NCBI GenBank assembly: GCA_902806595.1
Contig: CADCXC010000009.1
Location: 186,001 to 250,000 of the forward strand
Length of the DNA stretch: 64,000 bases
Reading direction: 5' to 3'
Source of the DNA: Pyrenopolyporus hunteri
Lineage: Eukaryota > Ascomycota > Sordariomycetes > Xylariales > Hypoxylaceae
This document shows, piece by piece, positions 31,820 through 45,002 of the stretch. The notes beneath the pieces are model-generated. The model was not told the DNA's origin, ran no database searches, and worked only from the letters and a program-made list of their open reading frames with translations. The number at the start of each line of letters is the position of its first letter. Position 1 is the first letter of the stretch. A program made the translations under genes and the position numbers.

Positions 31820-33290
31820 ATTTAGGATGAGCATAAGTTCCTTGGTTGAAGAAAGTATCAGATGTATGCCGAGGCCAAGTTAAATAGTCGGTTCTTTTCC
31901 AGCTTACCTCGGCGCCAGACGAGAAGTGTCAGGGATTCTGTTCCTCCGTGGAATTAAAGCCAATCACTGTAGCCACTCGAGTAGTTACGGGGTCGCACCG
32001 ATTGGTAACCAGATCATTACCTAAGTATAACTATAGGAAGGGGCACTTATCCCACCGAATGGGATATTCGTTAGACACTATGTATATAACGTTAACACCG
32101 TCTAGACCGTCATCTGCGCCGATCGTGTGCCACGTACTGATGTGACGAGTTCCTTTTGTACATATTAAGGAGGTATCTCTATGCGGAGAAGGCTAGGTCG
32201 CATTGTGGTTCTTATATTTAGTCAATAAGTCCTTCGCTCACTCTTTGCCCCGCTCGAAATACTCTCCCCACGCCTGCTCGTAGCCACATAGTTAAACACA
32301 ATGTTGAGTCTCGCGTCTAGCCTTCGGCCCTATAGAAACTACTACGGGTGGGGCTTGATAGCCGCGAACTCACCCTACCAGTTTGACTCGGTAGGGTTGA
32401 CCTCGCGAGTGGAGTCTTGTTGCGCGGGGTGAATGATTATGTCTATATCGTTGCAGGATATATCTTGAAATACTAAGCGAGCCCGAGAAGGGAAGTCGGA
32501 GGGGTTAGACGTAGAAGTTCCTCGTAAACCGCTCACACGTAGCGAATAGTAGAGACGCTGGAGCTAATCATGTCATGACAACATCGGCCTAGGTACTTCT
32601 ACTTGACGGGTATTCGGTAAAAGTGTATTTAATGTAGCTATGTAGGTATGTGCCTATGCTAAACTAAAGATTCCTAGGAAGCAAACCCTCTAGTAGGTAG
32701 TATCGCGCCCTCGGTGTTTCCTGGGGCTTGGTCAAGACCCGAACTCCGTAGCACATTGACGGGCCCCGGTTCTCCGTGGACGACACGACATGATTCATTC
32801 TAGGACCTCGACCTACCTACGGCGGCTCAACTGCCTCGATATTACTTTAGGGGTCCTCTTGCCCTCTTCTTTGGAGTAGTTGCTAGGGAGTTGGTTGTTG
32901 TTTAGACTATATAAGGACATGCCAGTTTGGCGTGGTCGGAGTTTGGGTAGGTAACCGCTCAAAATGTCGACGACTGTTGCTTCTCTCAGAGACTAAAGGC
33001 AATACCATGTATCTACCCCATGCGTAAGAGAAAGTGCCGGACTTCCCTTTAGCTCGAAAGCCCATTGTTTAGAGGAGCGGATTAGACAATAGCCAGTGGT
33101 TATGCCAGAACCCCGGTGATGTAAGAAGCCCGCCATAGGGTTGGGGTTGGGGTTAGGGTTAGGGTTGATATGAACTTGACTGGAAACCCTGAGCCTTTCT
33201 ACTCCTAAGGAGGGCGGATCTTTTAACGGTTAAGCCTTAAAGAGACAGCTTCTCCATAGAACTAGGAAGTTTAAATGTAGCTTACTCGTC
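31820..33290. other. Gene-free left shoulder of the A+T block
   Basis: About 1.5 kb. No supported gene. Base composition is ordinary until about 33.2 kb, then A+T rises quickly. A telomere-like tract lies at 33137-33166. This shoulder contains the presumed promoter of the hydrolase gene. Confidence 0.6.
33137..33166 (+). repeat. Interstitial TTAGGG/TTGGGG tract at A+T block edge
   Basis: Reads AGGG, TTGGGG twice, then TTAGGG twice and a final TTG. It is in the G-rich orientation on the plus strand, about 150 bases before base composition collapses into the A+T block. Similar in unit to the tract at 17.7 kb. Confidence 0.85.
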
Positions 33291-33520
33291 CGCAATTTAA
33301 GTAGTGTTTTAAACTCCGTAACTTGAATCATTTACATTCGAATTTATCTTTACGGTATTACGTAACGTTATTTAAAGTTTAATAACGGTATCGATAATAA
33401 ACGATCGTTTTATAAAGTTATAAATAAAATCGACATTAAAAATTAATAAAATAATATTTAATTTTCGATATAATAAAAATATATTTTATAAAAGTATTTT
33501 TTTTTTAATAATTATAATTA

Positions 33521-33690
33521 TAATAAAAGTTTTTAATAAAAAATTTAAATTATATTAAATTTATTTAATAATTTTTTTTAATTTTAAAAATTATAATTTT
33601 TTTTAATAAAAATAAAAATTTTTAAATATAAAAAATTAATTTAAATTAATATTAAAAACGTTTTAATTATTCGATAAATTTATTAATTAT
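33521..33690 (+). repeat. Direct repeat A, left copy
   Basis: 170 bases matching 48200-48371 closely. Where the copies differ, this copy has A or T and the right copy has G or C (for example AATTTAAA against AGTTTAAA, AATTAT against AATCGT). All differences I spotted are transitions, so the left copy is the more heavily mutated. Confidence 0.8.
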
Positions 33691-36600
33691 TTCGTATAAA
33701 ATATTTAATAATAAATTTTTTAAAAAAATTATTATATATAATTAAAAAAAATAATTATAAATTTCGATAAAATAATTAATAAATAATTAATAAATTTATC
33801 GTAAATTATAATTAATTAAATTTAATTTAAATTAATTATATATAATTTAATACGTTTTAATAAATTTCGTAAAATAACGGTTTTTTTATTAGATATATTT
33901 TTTAACCGATTTATTTTTATTTTTTTTTAATTTTTTTAAAAATCGATTATCGATTTTTAAAATATTTATTATTTCGTTTTATTATTATTATAATATATAA
34001 ATTTTTTTAAGATTTAATATTTATTATAAATAATATTTTTTTTTATAAATATTAAAAATTTCCTTTCGTATAAAATTTACGTAAAATACGATTAAAAATA
34101 AAATATCGATTAATTTTATAATTTTCGTAATATAAAATTTTTAATAATAATATATTTAATTTATTATTATTTATTACGATAACGTATAAATTATATTTAT
34201 TATATAATATTATTTATAATTAATTATTTAAGTTATTAATAATAAAAAGTTAACGAATTTATTACGAATTATTTCGTTTAATAAAATGTTTTTTTCGATA
34301 ATAATTGTAAATTTTTTTATTTTTATTTCGATATTTATTATTTATATAAATGTTATATATTAAATTTTAACGAATATATATTACGAAAATAATCGTATTA
34401 TAATAAATATATTTTAATTAATCGTTATACGATATAAACGTTTAATTATTTAAAAAAAATATAAAGTTAAAAAACGTTATAATAAATTTATATCGTAAAT
34501 TTTATTTTTATAAAATATATTTTATTATAAAAATTATATAAAATATAAAAATAACGAAATTAACGAATAATTAATGCGATTTATTATTTTATATCGTAAA
34601 AATTACTTTTAATTAAATTTAACTTTTATTTTTCGATTTAATTTAAAACGTAAAAAACGTTTTCGATTAAATCGAATTTTTATTTTACGTTTTAATTTAA
34701 TGTTTAATGGTTTATTTTCGATATATTCGTTAAATAATATGGGGATTATTTTATTAATTTAAGTGTTTTTTTAATATAACGATAAAGTTATAATAAACGA
34801 TTTAAATAATAAATATAATAAATTTAACGAATCGATAATACGAAGTATTTTAATTTATAAAAATAAACTTTCGTTTTAAAAATTTTTTTATTTACGAAGT
34901 TAAAATATTTCCAATCGTTTTATTTTACATAATTTAATTAATCGTTTTTATATATACGTATTTTCGAAAAAATTGTTACGAAAATTTAACAAATAATTAA
35001 TTTTATTTAATTACGTCGATATAAAATGTTTTTTAAACAAATAAAATTTTATTATTAAAAAATAATTTAACGAAATAATAATAAATAAAAAAATAAAATG
35101 ATGTTTTCGATATAAAAAAAATAATTTAATATTATATTATAATTTAATGGGATTTATAAAAAATGTTACGATAAAAACGATAAAAAAATATAAGACGAAT
35201 TTTTTTATTATTTTACGGTTAATAAATTCGATTTTAAAAATATATTAAATATTTTATTATAATTTAAATTTATTAAAAAATTTTTTATTACGAAAATATA
35301 TATTAATATTAACGTATTTATAATATATATAATTATATTATTATATAATATTATTTAAAAATTAATAAATTTTTAAATTTATAATTAATAATTTAAATAT
35401 TATAATTATATCGTTTATTTTTTACGTAATATTAAAAAAGTATATTTTAAATTATTTTTTATATTAAAAGATTTAAATATTATTATTTTTCGATTATTTA
35501 ATAAATAATAAATTACGAAAATAAATCGTTAATTTCGTTGTTGTTTTCGAATTTGACGACGTTTTATAAAAGTTTAGTTTCGATATTTAATAAAAAATTA
35601 CTTTAAATATCGAAATTTTATATAAAACGAAAAAAATTTAATTTAATTATTTAAAAATAAATTCGTTTTCGATTTATTAATTATTTACGAAGTAAATAAT
35701 TTCGTTAATATTATTATAAATATTAAACCGATATAAAAAAAAAAAAATATAAATATTTACGATAAAATTACGATATTTAATTTATTAATAATCGAATCGA
35801 AATTATAATAATTTTAAAATCGTATTTATTTCGATAAAATAAAAAATAATAAATAATTATTTATTTATTAATACAATTTATAAAATATTTATTAATTTTA
35901 TATGTTTTTAATAAAAAATATACTTTTAAATAAATTTAATCGTAATTAAATTTTATTTTTTTTTTATTTTATTTTATTTTCGAAAAACGAAATCGATTTT
36001 ATTAAATTATAATAATGTTTTATAATATATTACGATTATATTTAATATATTATAAAATAAAAAAACGGTCGATTTATTCGATATTATAATTTTCGATATA
36101 TTATTTTAAATACGATATTACGATAATAAATTAAATTATAAAGTAAATTTTTTATTAATTATTAATAAAATAAATTATTTATTAAAAAAAATTTTAAATT
36201 ATTTTATAAAATTTAAATTAATTTAAAATTTAAATTATTTTAAATAATATTTTACAATATATTAATATTATTAAAAATATACGTTTTTATTAATATCGTT
36301 ATCGACGCGAATTAAAGTTATTTATTTATTATTTCGATACGTTTTTTACGTTTTTTATATTAAATTCGATCGATTTATATTAATAAAATTTATATTAATA
36401 TATATTTAAATTTAAATGTTAAAAAATATTTAAAAAATCGATATATATGGTTTTATTTTATAAATTATTACGCGAAAACTTTTATATAATAACGTAATAT
36501 TTTTATTCGAAATTTAAATATTTTTATAAAATCGTTTTAAAATAAAAGTTTAATTTTAAAAATTTTTAATGTCGTTACGAATAGTAAAATTATAATAACT

Positions 36601-39600
36601 TTTATAATTATAAATTAAATTAATTCGTAAATAACTTTTCGTCAAATATAATAATTAAAAAATTAAAGTAAAATTTTATTAAAATATAAAATTATTATAT
36701 TATAGTTATTAATTTTAGATTTAAATTTATAAATTATAAAAATAAAAGTAATTTTTTAATTTTAAATTCGTTAAATATCGATGTAACGTAAAATTAATTA
36801 AATAATATCGTAAATCGATATTAACATTATTATTATACGTTTTAATATTATTTAAAATTAAATAAATAAAAAGTCGTCGAAATAAAAAAAAATAAAAAAT
36901 TAACGTCGAATTCGAAATATCGTTTTTTTTTTTCGTAAAATAAATTAAATATTTTTCGAATAACGAAAAATATAAATAAAACGTAATAAATATTTAAAAT
37001 TTAAAAAAATAATATAATTTTTAATTAATATAATTTAATGGTATATTTATATTAATTCGTTAATATCGATATTTTATTTTATTTTATTAAATAAATCGTT
37101 ATCGATTATATTACGAAATATTATGATAAATTTAAACCCTTTTTAACGACGTACGAAAAAATTATAAAAGCGATATTTTTTTATATTATTAATGGAAATT
37201 TTATGTTTTTTTTCGTATCGAAATTAATAAATAAATTTATTAACGAAAAAAATTATTTCGCGTAGAAAATTTATTATTATTTTTTAATATTTTTATTATA
37301 AAAAAATAACCGCGTTATAAAAATTATTAATTATTAATATTCGAATTTTTATTCGCGGTTTTTTAATCTTAACAACGAAAATAAATTCAAATTATTTATA
37401 ATATAATATAAAAAATACCTTTAAAAACTTTCGATAATAAAAAACATATCGTATTTCGAATTTTTAAAACGTTAAAACTTTAACGTAAAAAATTCGAATC
37501 GTTAAAAAATATAATAAACTTTAATTTTACTTCGTATATTATATTACTTTCCGCGATATAAATTTATTATTTTACATTTATAATTTTTAAATTTTTATTA
37601 TATAAAATTTATATTAAACTATTTTTATTATAATTATAATAAATTATTATAAATAAATAACATTCGATTTAATAAATATTTAATCGTTTATCGATATTAT
37701 ATAAATAATTATAATTATAAAAACAATTATTATAAAAAAATAAATATAATTAACCTTATTATAAATTTAAATAAATTCGAATAAACGAAAAATAATATAA
37801 AAATTACGATAAAAAATTAATAAAAAATCGTAAAATTAATTTCGAAATTAAAAATTAAATAAAAAATAACGAATTTATTTAATCGATAAAATATAAATAT
37901 TAATTATAATTAATAAACTTACGTCGAATATTATCGATACGAATTATTTAATATTAATAACTATTAAAAATAATTACGAAAAAATGCGTTAAATAATTAA
38001 AACGTCGAAAATTTACCTTTTAAAACGCGCGATATTTTAAATCGTAAATAATAATTTATATACGACATCGTTATAAATTATTATTAAAAAAATTTACGAA
38101 ATAAATAAATGCCACCGCTTTTTCGTATTTAAATAAATAATAATAACGAAATTAATAAATTTTATATAATAAAAATTTTTTTTTATACTTTCGATTTATT
38201 ACGTTTAACGAAAAATCTCTTATTTTAAAAACCGTTTTAATTAAAATCGTTAATAATTAAATAAATAATAAAACTTTATATTTATTATTATTTTTTTCGA
38301 TTAAATAAATTTATAAATTATTATCGAATAACTCGTTTACGTTAAATTTTATTTAACGTAAATTTCACGACGTTTATTATTTTATTATCGATAAAAAAAA
38401 TATAATCGAGTTAAAAATATTAAATTAAATCGATAAACAATTACGCGAAATATTTTTCGAACGTTAATATAAATATTTTAAAAGTTTAAATATAATTTTA
38501 ATCGGCGATTTTTTTTAATTACTTTTTATATTTAATAAACTTTTATATATAATCGAAATTAAATTAAAAAAAAATAATATTATAAGGAAAAATACGTATA
38601 ATTTTTTTTAATATTTTATCGTTTTATTTACGATTTAATAATAATTTAACGACGATTAAATCCGTTTTTATTTAATTTTATTTAAGTTATAAAAAATAAA
38701 AGTAATTATTTCGTTTTAAAAATTATTAAATTTAAAGTACGTAATTAAATTTTCGTCGGAAAAAGTTAACGATTTTAATAAAATTACGCGTATATATTTT
38801 ATTAAAACGTAAATTAACGAATATAATTAATAATATATATTACGCTTTAATAATGTTATTATCGAAATTAAAATTATTTATTAAAAAAATAATATAACGT
38901 ATATAAAATTTCATTTCGTTAATAATTTTTTTAAGATATTTTTTATTTATATTAAATATAAAATTATATTAATATATAATATTTAAAACGATATAAAATT
39001 AATAAATAACGTTTAAAATATTATATATAATATATTTTAAACCGAAAATATTAACGTTTTTAATAATTTTTTATAAATTATTATAATTATTTAAAATAAT
39101 TATAACGATTTTTCGTTTATTTTTAAATTAAATAAAAAATTACGAGATAATTACGGTAAATTCGTTATTTTTATCGAACGTATACGTTAAAATTTTAATA
39201 TTAATAACGTTATATATTATAGAAAATAATTTTTATTAATCGTTTTTTATATCGTAATTATTTATAAGTTATAAAAAATAACTTTAAATCGCGTCGTATA
39301 CGATATTTTTTATATTAAATTCGTTTCGAAATTATCGTATATAATTATTTTATATATTTTTAAATTTAAAAATTTAATATTTAATGTTTTTTTCGAACGT
39401 AATTACGTTTTTTATAACTTTTTTTAACGGATAATATAAATAAAAATTATCGATTATAAACGTTAAATATTTAAATTTTTAACGAAATTATTATATATTT
39501 TCGATCGTAATAATAATAAAAGTAATTCGATTTAATTTTTAAACGTATTACCGGTAAAATTTAATATAATTAATTCGAATACGTAATTATTATTTTTTCG

Positions 39601-41227
39601 AAATTAATTTTATTATTTATTTAACGTTTTTTTACGTTATAATATATATTTAAACTTTTTTTTTATTTTATTTATTATATATTTTATCATTTAAATATAG
39701 AGTTTTAATTTTTATTAATTTTAATAATTTAATCGTTTATATAATTTTATATTATTTCGAAATTATTCGAAGTAATATTTATTATTATTTATTATTTAAA
39801 TTATTTTAAAATATATTAATTATTTTTAAAATTTTTTATTTTAAACGACGATAATATCGATTATAATTTAATTTATTATATTTATTATATTTTAATCGAT
39901 AATATTTAAATTATTAAAAATAACGTTAATCGTTTTTATTTTAATTTTTTTAATTAAATTAATAATTTATAATTTATATAATCGATTAATAATATTTTAT
40001 AATATAAAAAATATTAATTTTATATTTTTTAATCTTTTAATAATTTTATACGTACGTTATTATAATTAAATTATTTAATTTTATAATATTAATTATATAA
40101 ATTAAAATTTTATTTAATTACTTTTAATTTTAATTATTAATTATTTTTTTATAATAATTTATTTTTACTTTAATAAAATTTCGATATTTTATATATTTTT
40201 AACGATAAAATTAAATATTTAAAGTTTAAAAAACGGAAATATACGATATTTCGTAACAAATATTATTAAATTATATAATTTTATTATAATTATAAATAAA
40301 TTTATATAATTTTTAAAAAATAAAAATTTTAATTTTTATATAACGAAATAAATATTTACGATTAAAAAATCTTTTTATTAATCGACGATATTAAAAATAT
40401 ATTTTTTTTATATATAAATATTTATAAAATATTCGATCGTAAAAAATTTATATCGATCCTTAAAATAAAAAACGATAATTACGTTTTAATATTATATGTT
40501 TTTTATTTACTTTAATTATTATATAAATAAAAAACCTTATTTCATAATAAGAAATTTTATTAATTTCGTAAAATAAATCTTAAATATTTATTTATTCGTT
40601 TTATATAAATAATATTCGATAATATAATTATACGGTTTTTCAAAATTTCGAAAACGAGTCGATTCGTATTTTTCGTCTTTAAAAATATAATTAACGATAA
40701 TATTATAATATCTTTTAAAAATATAACAATATCGTCGACTTTATAAATATTTCAATTATTAAAAAATAAACTTTTTATTTCGAATAAACGATTTCGTTTC
40801 TAAATTTATAATAACGATAATAATAATAATAATAATTTTAACGACCGTAAAAATAAATTTTATTAACATTATTTTATTAATAAAAGTATTATAATTTATT
40901 AAAATAATAAAAATTATAATTTATTTAATAATAATAATAATAATAAATTCGAAAAAAATTATTTTACGATTAAAAATAAATTATTTCAGTTATTTAAATC
41001 GATTAATAATATCTTAAATAATAATAATAATACGAATAATAAAAGTAACGTAAAATTAAACGCTTATAATATAAAGTTAAAATAAATCGTCTTTTTTAAA
41101 TATATAAAATAATTTTTCGATATAAATTTAAAATAAATTATTTTTTTAAAATATATATAATAATTTTTAATAAAATATTAAAAATATAAAAAATATATAG
41201 GGTAGAAATAATAATAATAAATTTTAT

Positions 41228-41336
41228 TATATTATATTATTTATATTATTTATATTATTTATATTATTTATTATATTATTTATTATATTATTTATTATAT
41301 TATTTATTATATTATTTATTATATTATTTATTATAT
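41228..41336 (+). repeat. TATTATATTATT microsatellite
   Basis: About 110 bases of 10- and 12-base units TTATATTATT and TATTATATTATT. It is distinct from the rest of the A+T block by its regularity. Confidence 0.85.
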
Positions 41337-41500
41337 AAATTTACTTTTATTTTAACGATTATTCGACGTTTCGTACGAAATATTACTTTTTTTTATTATC
41401 TTTTTATTATATAATTATATTTTCGTTTTTTAATAAAAAATAAGTTTAAATACCCCTTAAATAATAAATAAACGTATTTTTCGCGAAAAAAAATTTTTTT

Positions 41501-41653
41501 AAGCTTTTTTTTATTATTTAAAAAAAACAACGTTTCGAAGTTTTTTTAACTTTTTTTTTTTATTCCCCGTAGTTTACGTAAAGTTATAATAAAAATAAAA
41601 AAGTTAAAAAAAATATCGAAACGTTATTTTTTTTAAATAATAAAAAAAAACCT
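41501..41653. repeat. Long inverted repeat (hairpin) in A+T block
   Basis: A left arm at about 41501-41564 and right arm at about 41588-41653 are near-complementary over about 60 bases. The left arm holds AACAACGTTTCGAAG and TTTTTTTAAC; the right arm holds GTTAAAAAAA and ATCGAAACGTTATT. The loop of about 23 bases contains CCCCGTAGTTTACGTAAAG, unusually rich in non-CpG C for this block. Confidence 0.75.
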
Positions 41654-41664
41654 GGAAAAATTTT

Positions 41665-41780
41665 AAATATATATATTATAAAAGTTATTAAATTATTTTT
41701 TTTATTAATAAATAATTTATAATTATTTTTTATTATTTAAAATTTACATTATTTTTATATAAAATTTTAATACGTATAAT
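41665..41780 (+). repeat. Direct repeat B, left copy
   Basis: 116 bases matching 48372-48487 at equal length. The two differences I found are transitions (AAAGTTATT against AAAATTATT, TTTACATT against TTTATATT). Here the left copy is the less mutated one. Confidence 0.8.
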
Positions 41781-44700
41781 ATTATTTTTTTTTTAAGTTT
41801 ATTTTAAAACGTTAAATTTATAAAATATATAAATACGTAAATTATTAAATTTATTAAAATATTATTAATGAAAAATTTTAATTAAATTTTTAATTTTATT
41901 ATTAAAAAAATAATCGTAAAGTTTTTACGTTTAATATTTTTTATTAAGTTATTTTTTTTATTTAATAAAATATTTAATATTTTTTTTTATTTTTAAAAAA
42001 TTTTATACGTTATTTATTTAATAATTTTTTAATTTTATCGAGTTTATTTTTTATAAAATTTAATTAAAATTAAAAAGTTTTTAATTATTAATGTAATAAA
42101 ATTTAATAAAAAAAATATAAAAAATATTATAAATTTTTTATAATTTAAAAAAGGTTAATTATATCGTTATAAAAAAATTATTTTTTATATTTTAAAAAAA
42201 TTTAATATTTTTTTATTTAATTTTTTTATTAACTTTTTAATTTTAATATACTTTACATTTAATATTATTAATTATTTAATTTTATATTTAAGATTTTTTC
42301 GTTTTTTTTTATTTATTTATTTTTTTATTTTAAGTCGATTTTTTTAAAAATTATTTTTAATTTTTTTATAAATTTAAATTATTTAATAAAAGTAAAGTCG
42401 GTTTTTTAAATTACGTAATTTTTTTATAAATAGATTATATATAATAAAGTAATAATTATAATTAACGTAAAATAAAAATATTTAAATAAAAAAAAATAAT
42501 ATTATTATAAACGAATTTAATTATAATTAATAAGTTTTTTTAATTAAATATTTCGTAATTAATAAACGTACGTAAATAAATTTTAAAAGTTTAATTTAAT
42601 TTTTTTAATTTAACCGTTAATTTAAAAGTAAAATATAATATTTATACGTAGTTTAATTTTTATTAATTTAAAAAAGTTTTTTTATAAATAGTTTATAAAT
42701 TTAAAGTTTTTATTAAAAATAATATCGAAGGGTATATTATATAATCGTTAATAAGTTTTAACGAAAATTTTAATAAAATTTTTTATTTTTTTTTCGTTTA
42801 TTTTTAAAAATACGAAATATATTATTTTAATAAAAAAATTTATTATAATTTATATAAAATTATAATTATTCGAAAATAAAAAATTAATAATAAAATTTAT
42901 TATAATAATATTTTAAAAAATATAATATAATTTTATAAGTTATAAAATATTTAAAAAAACGTATTTCGAAGTTTTATTACGTTAATATTTTAAATAATTT
43001 CGCATATATTTTTATACGATAAATTTTATATTTAATTATTAAAAATTACGCGTAATAAATTTTAAAATTTTATTTATATTTATATAATTAATTACTTTAA
43101 TATTATATTTCGAATTAATTATTTTATTTTATAATATTATTAAAATTTATAATTTTTTTTTTATATAATATACTTTTTTATATAATTATATTTTTTTTTA
43201 ATTTTTTAAAATAATTTTAATAATTTTCGTTTTTACGGACGATTTTTTTAATTTAAATTATAAAATCCGTTATTTATTTCGATATAAAAACGTTTATAAA
43301 TCGTAAAAAAATACATATTATCGTTAAAGTTATAACGAATTTAAATTTTTTAAAATACGAAAAATATTTTTTTTTTAAAATCGATGTAATAAATTAATTT
43401 TTAATTCCCTTTTTTTTAAATCGATATTAAAGTAATTTAAATAAAATATTAATTTTTTCGTTTTATTTTTTTAAGCGATAATTTATAATAAAATTATAAA
43501 AAAATAAAAATTACGTTTATTTAATTTATTTTTTATTTAATACTTTAATAGTAATAAAATATATTAAATTTTAATAATTAAAATAAATTTTTATTTTATA
43601 TTATGTTTTTTTTTAAATATTATCGCCATTTATTAAAAAAATTAATAATAATTAATAATTTTTTATTATATATTTTATAATTTATTTTAATTAAAAAAAA
43701 TTTACGAAAGTAAAAAATATATAAATATAACTTATTATTTTATCTTTTTTTAAAAAAAAATTATATTTAATATATAATTTAAAATATTAATTTTTATAAA
43801 AATTTAACGAAAAAAATTAAAATAAATAAAAATAAAAATCGTAGTAAATTTATATTTTAATTTTTTAAAAATTACGTTTATTTATAATATTTATTTTTAA
43901 TGTTTTTTATCCTTTTCGTTTATAAAAGTAATTAACTTTATAATAAACGAATAATTTTTTATAAATCTTTAATAAAAATTAATAAAATCGATAAATTATT
44001 ACGATTTTTTTAAAATTTTAAAAGTTTTTTATAATAATATATATTTTATTTTATTAAATGATATAAAAATCTTAAATAAATTTATAACGTAGTTTAAATA
44101 TTTAATTTTATAAGTACATTAAAAGTATTTTTTTAAATTTACCGTTAAATAATTATTAATAAAACGTTAAAATACTTTTTTAATTAATTAATTATAAACC
44201 TTTTTAATATTAATATAAATAAAAAAGTTATTAATATAAATTAAAAATCCGTTATTAATTATATTTCGAAAAAAATTATTTATTATAATTTAAAAAATAA
44301 TTAAAACGTTAATAAATTTAAATAATATAATTAAATATTTAAAAAATTTATATTTATAATAAAAAGTTATTTTTTATTCGTTTTTTTTTTAATATATATT
44401 AAATTAAATTTAATTTTAAAGTTAATTTTAATATATTATTAAACCGTTTTAAATCGATTTTAAAATTTTATAATAAAAAGTAAGAGATATTTAATAAATA
44501 TTATAATAACGTTAAATTTTTTATAATCGACGATAAAATATAAAAAATTATTAAAAAATTTTTTATTTACGAATATTATAAAAATAGCGTAAAATAAAAT
44601 GAATTTTCGAATTTTTTTATTATTTAATATTTTTTTTAATTAAAATTTTAAAGTTTTAAGTTTTTATTTATTTATAACGTATAAAAGTTTTTATAAAAAA

Positions 44701-44970
44701 GTTTTACTTTTAATAAAGTCGATTATATAATTTTACGATTAATAATTAAAAAATTTTTATTTTACGATTTTAATTATAATAAAAATAAAATTTTTAAATT
44801 TTAAAAAAATAAATTTTATTATTTTCTTTTTATTTATTTACGTTAAAAAAAATATAAAAACGATGGATTTTTTTATTTAAAATATTTTATTAATATAATT
44901 TTTTTAATAATAATTTAATAAAAATTTAATTTTATTTAAATTTATAAAAAATTTTTTCGATAAATGTTAA

Positions 44971-45002
<32 letters not shown>

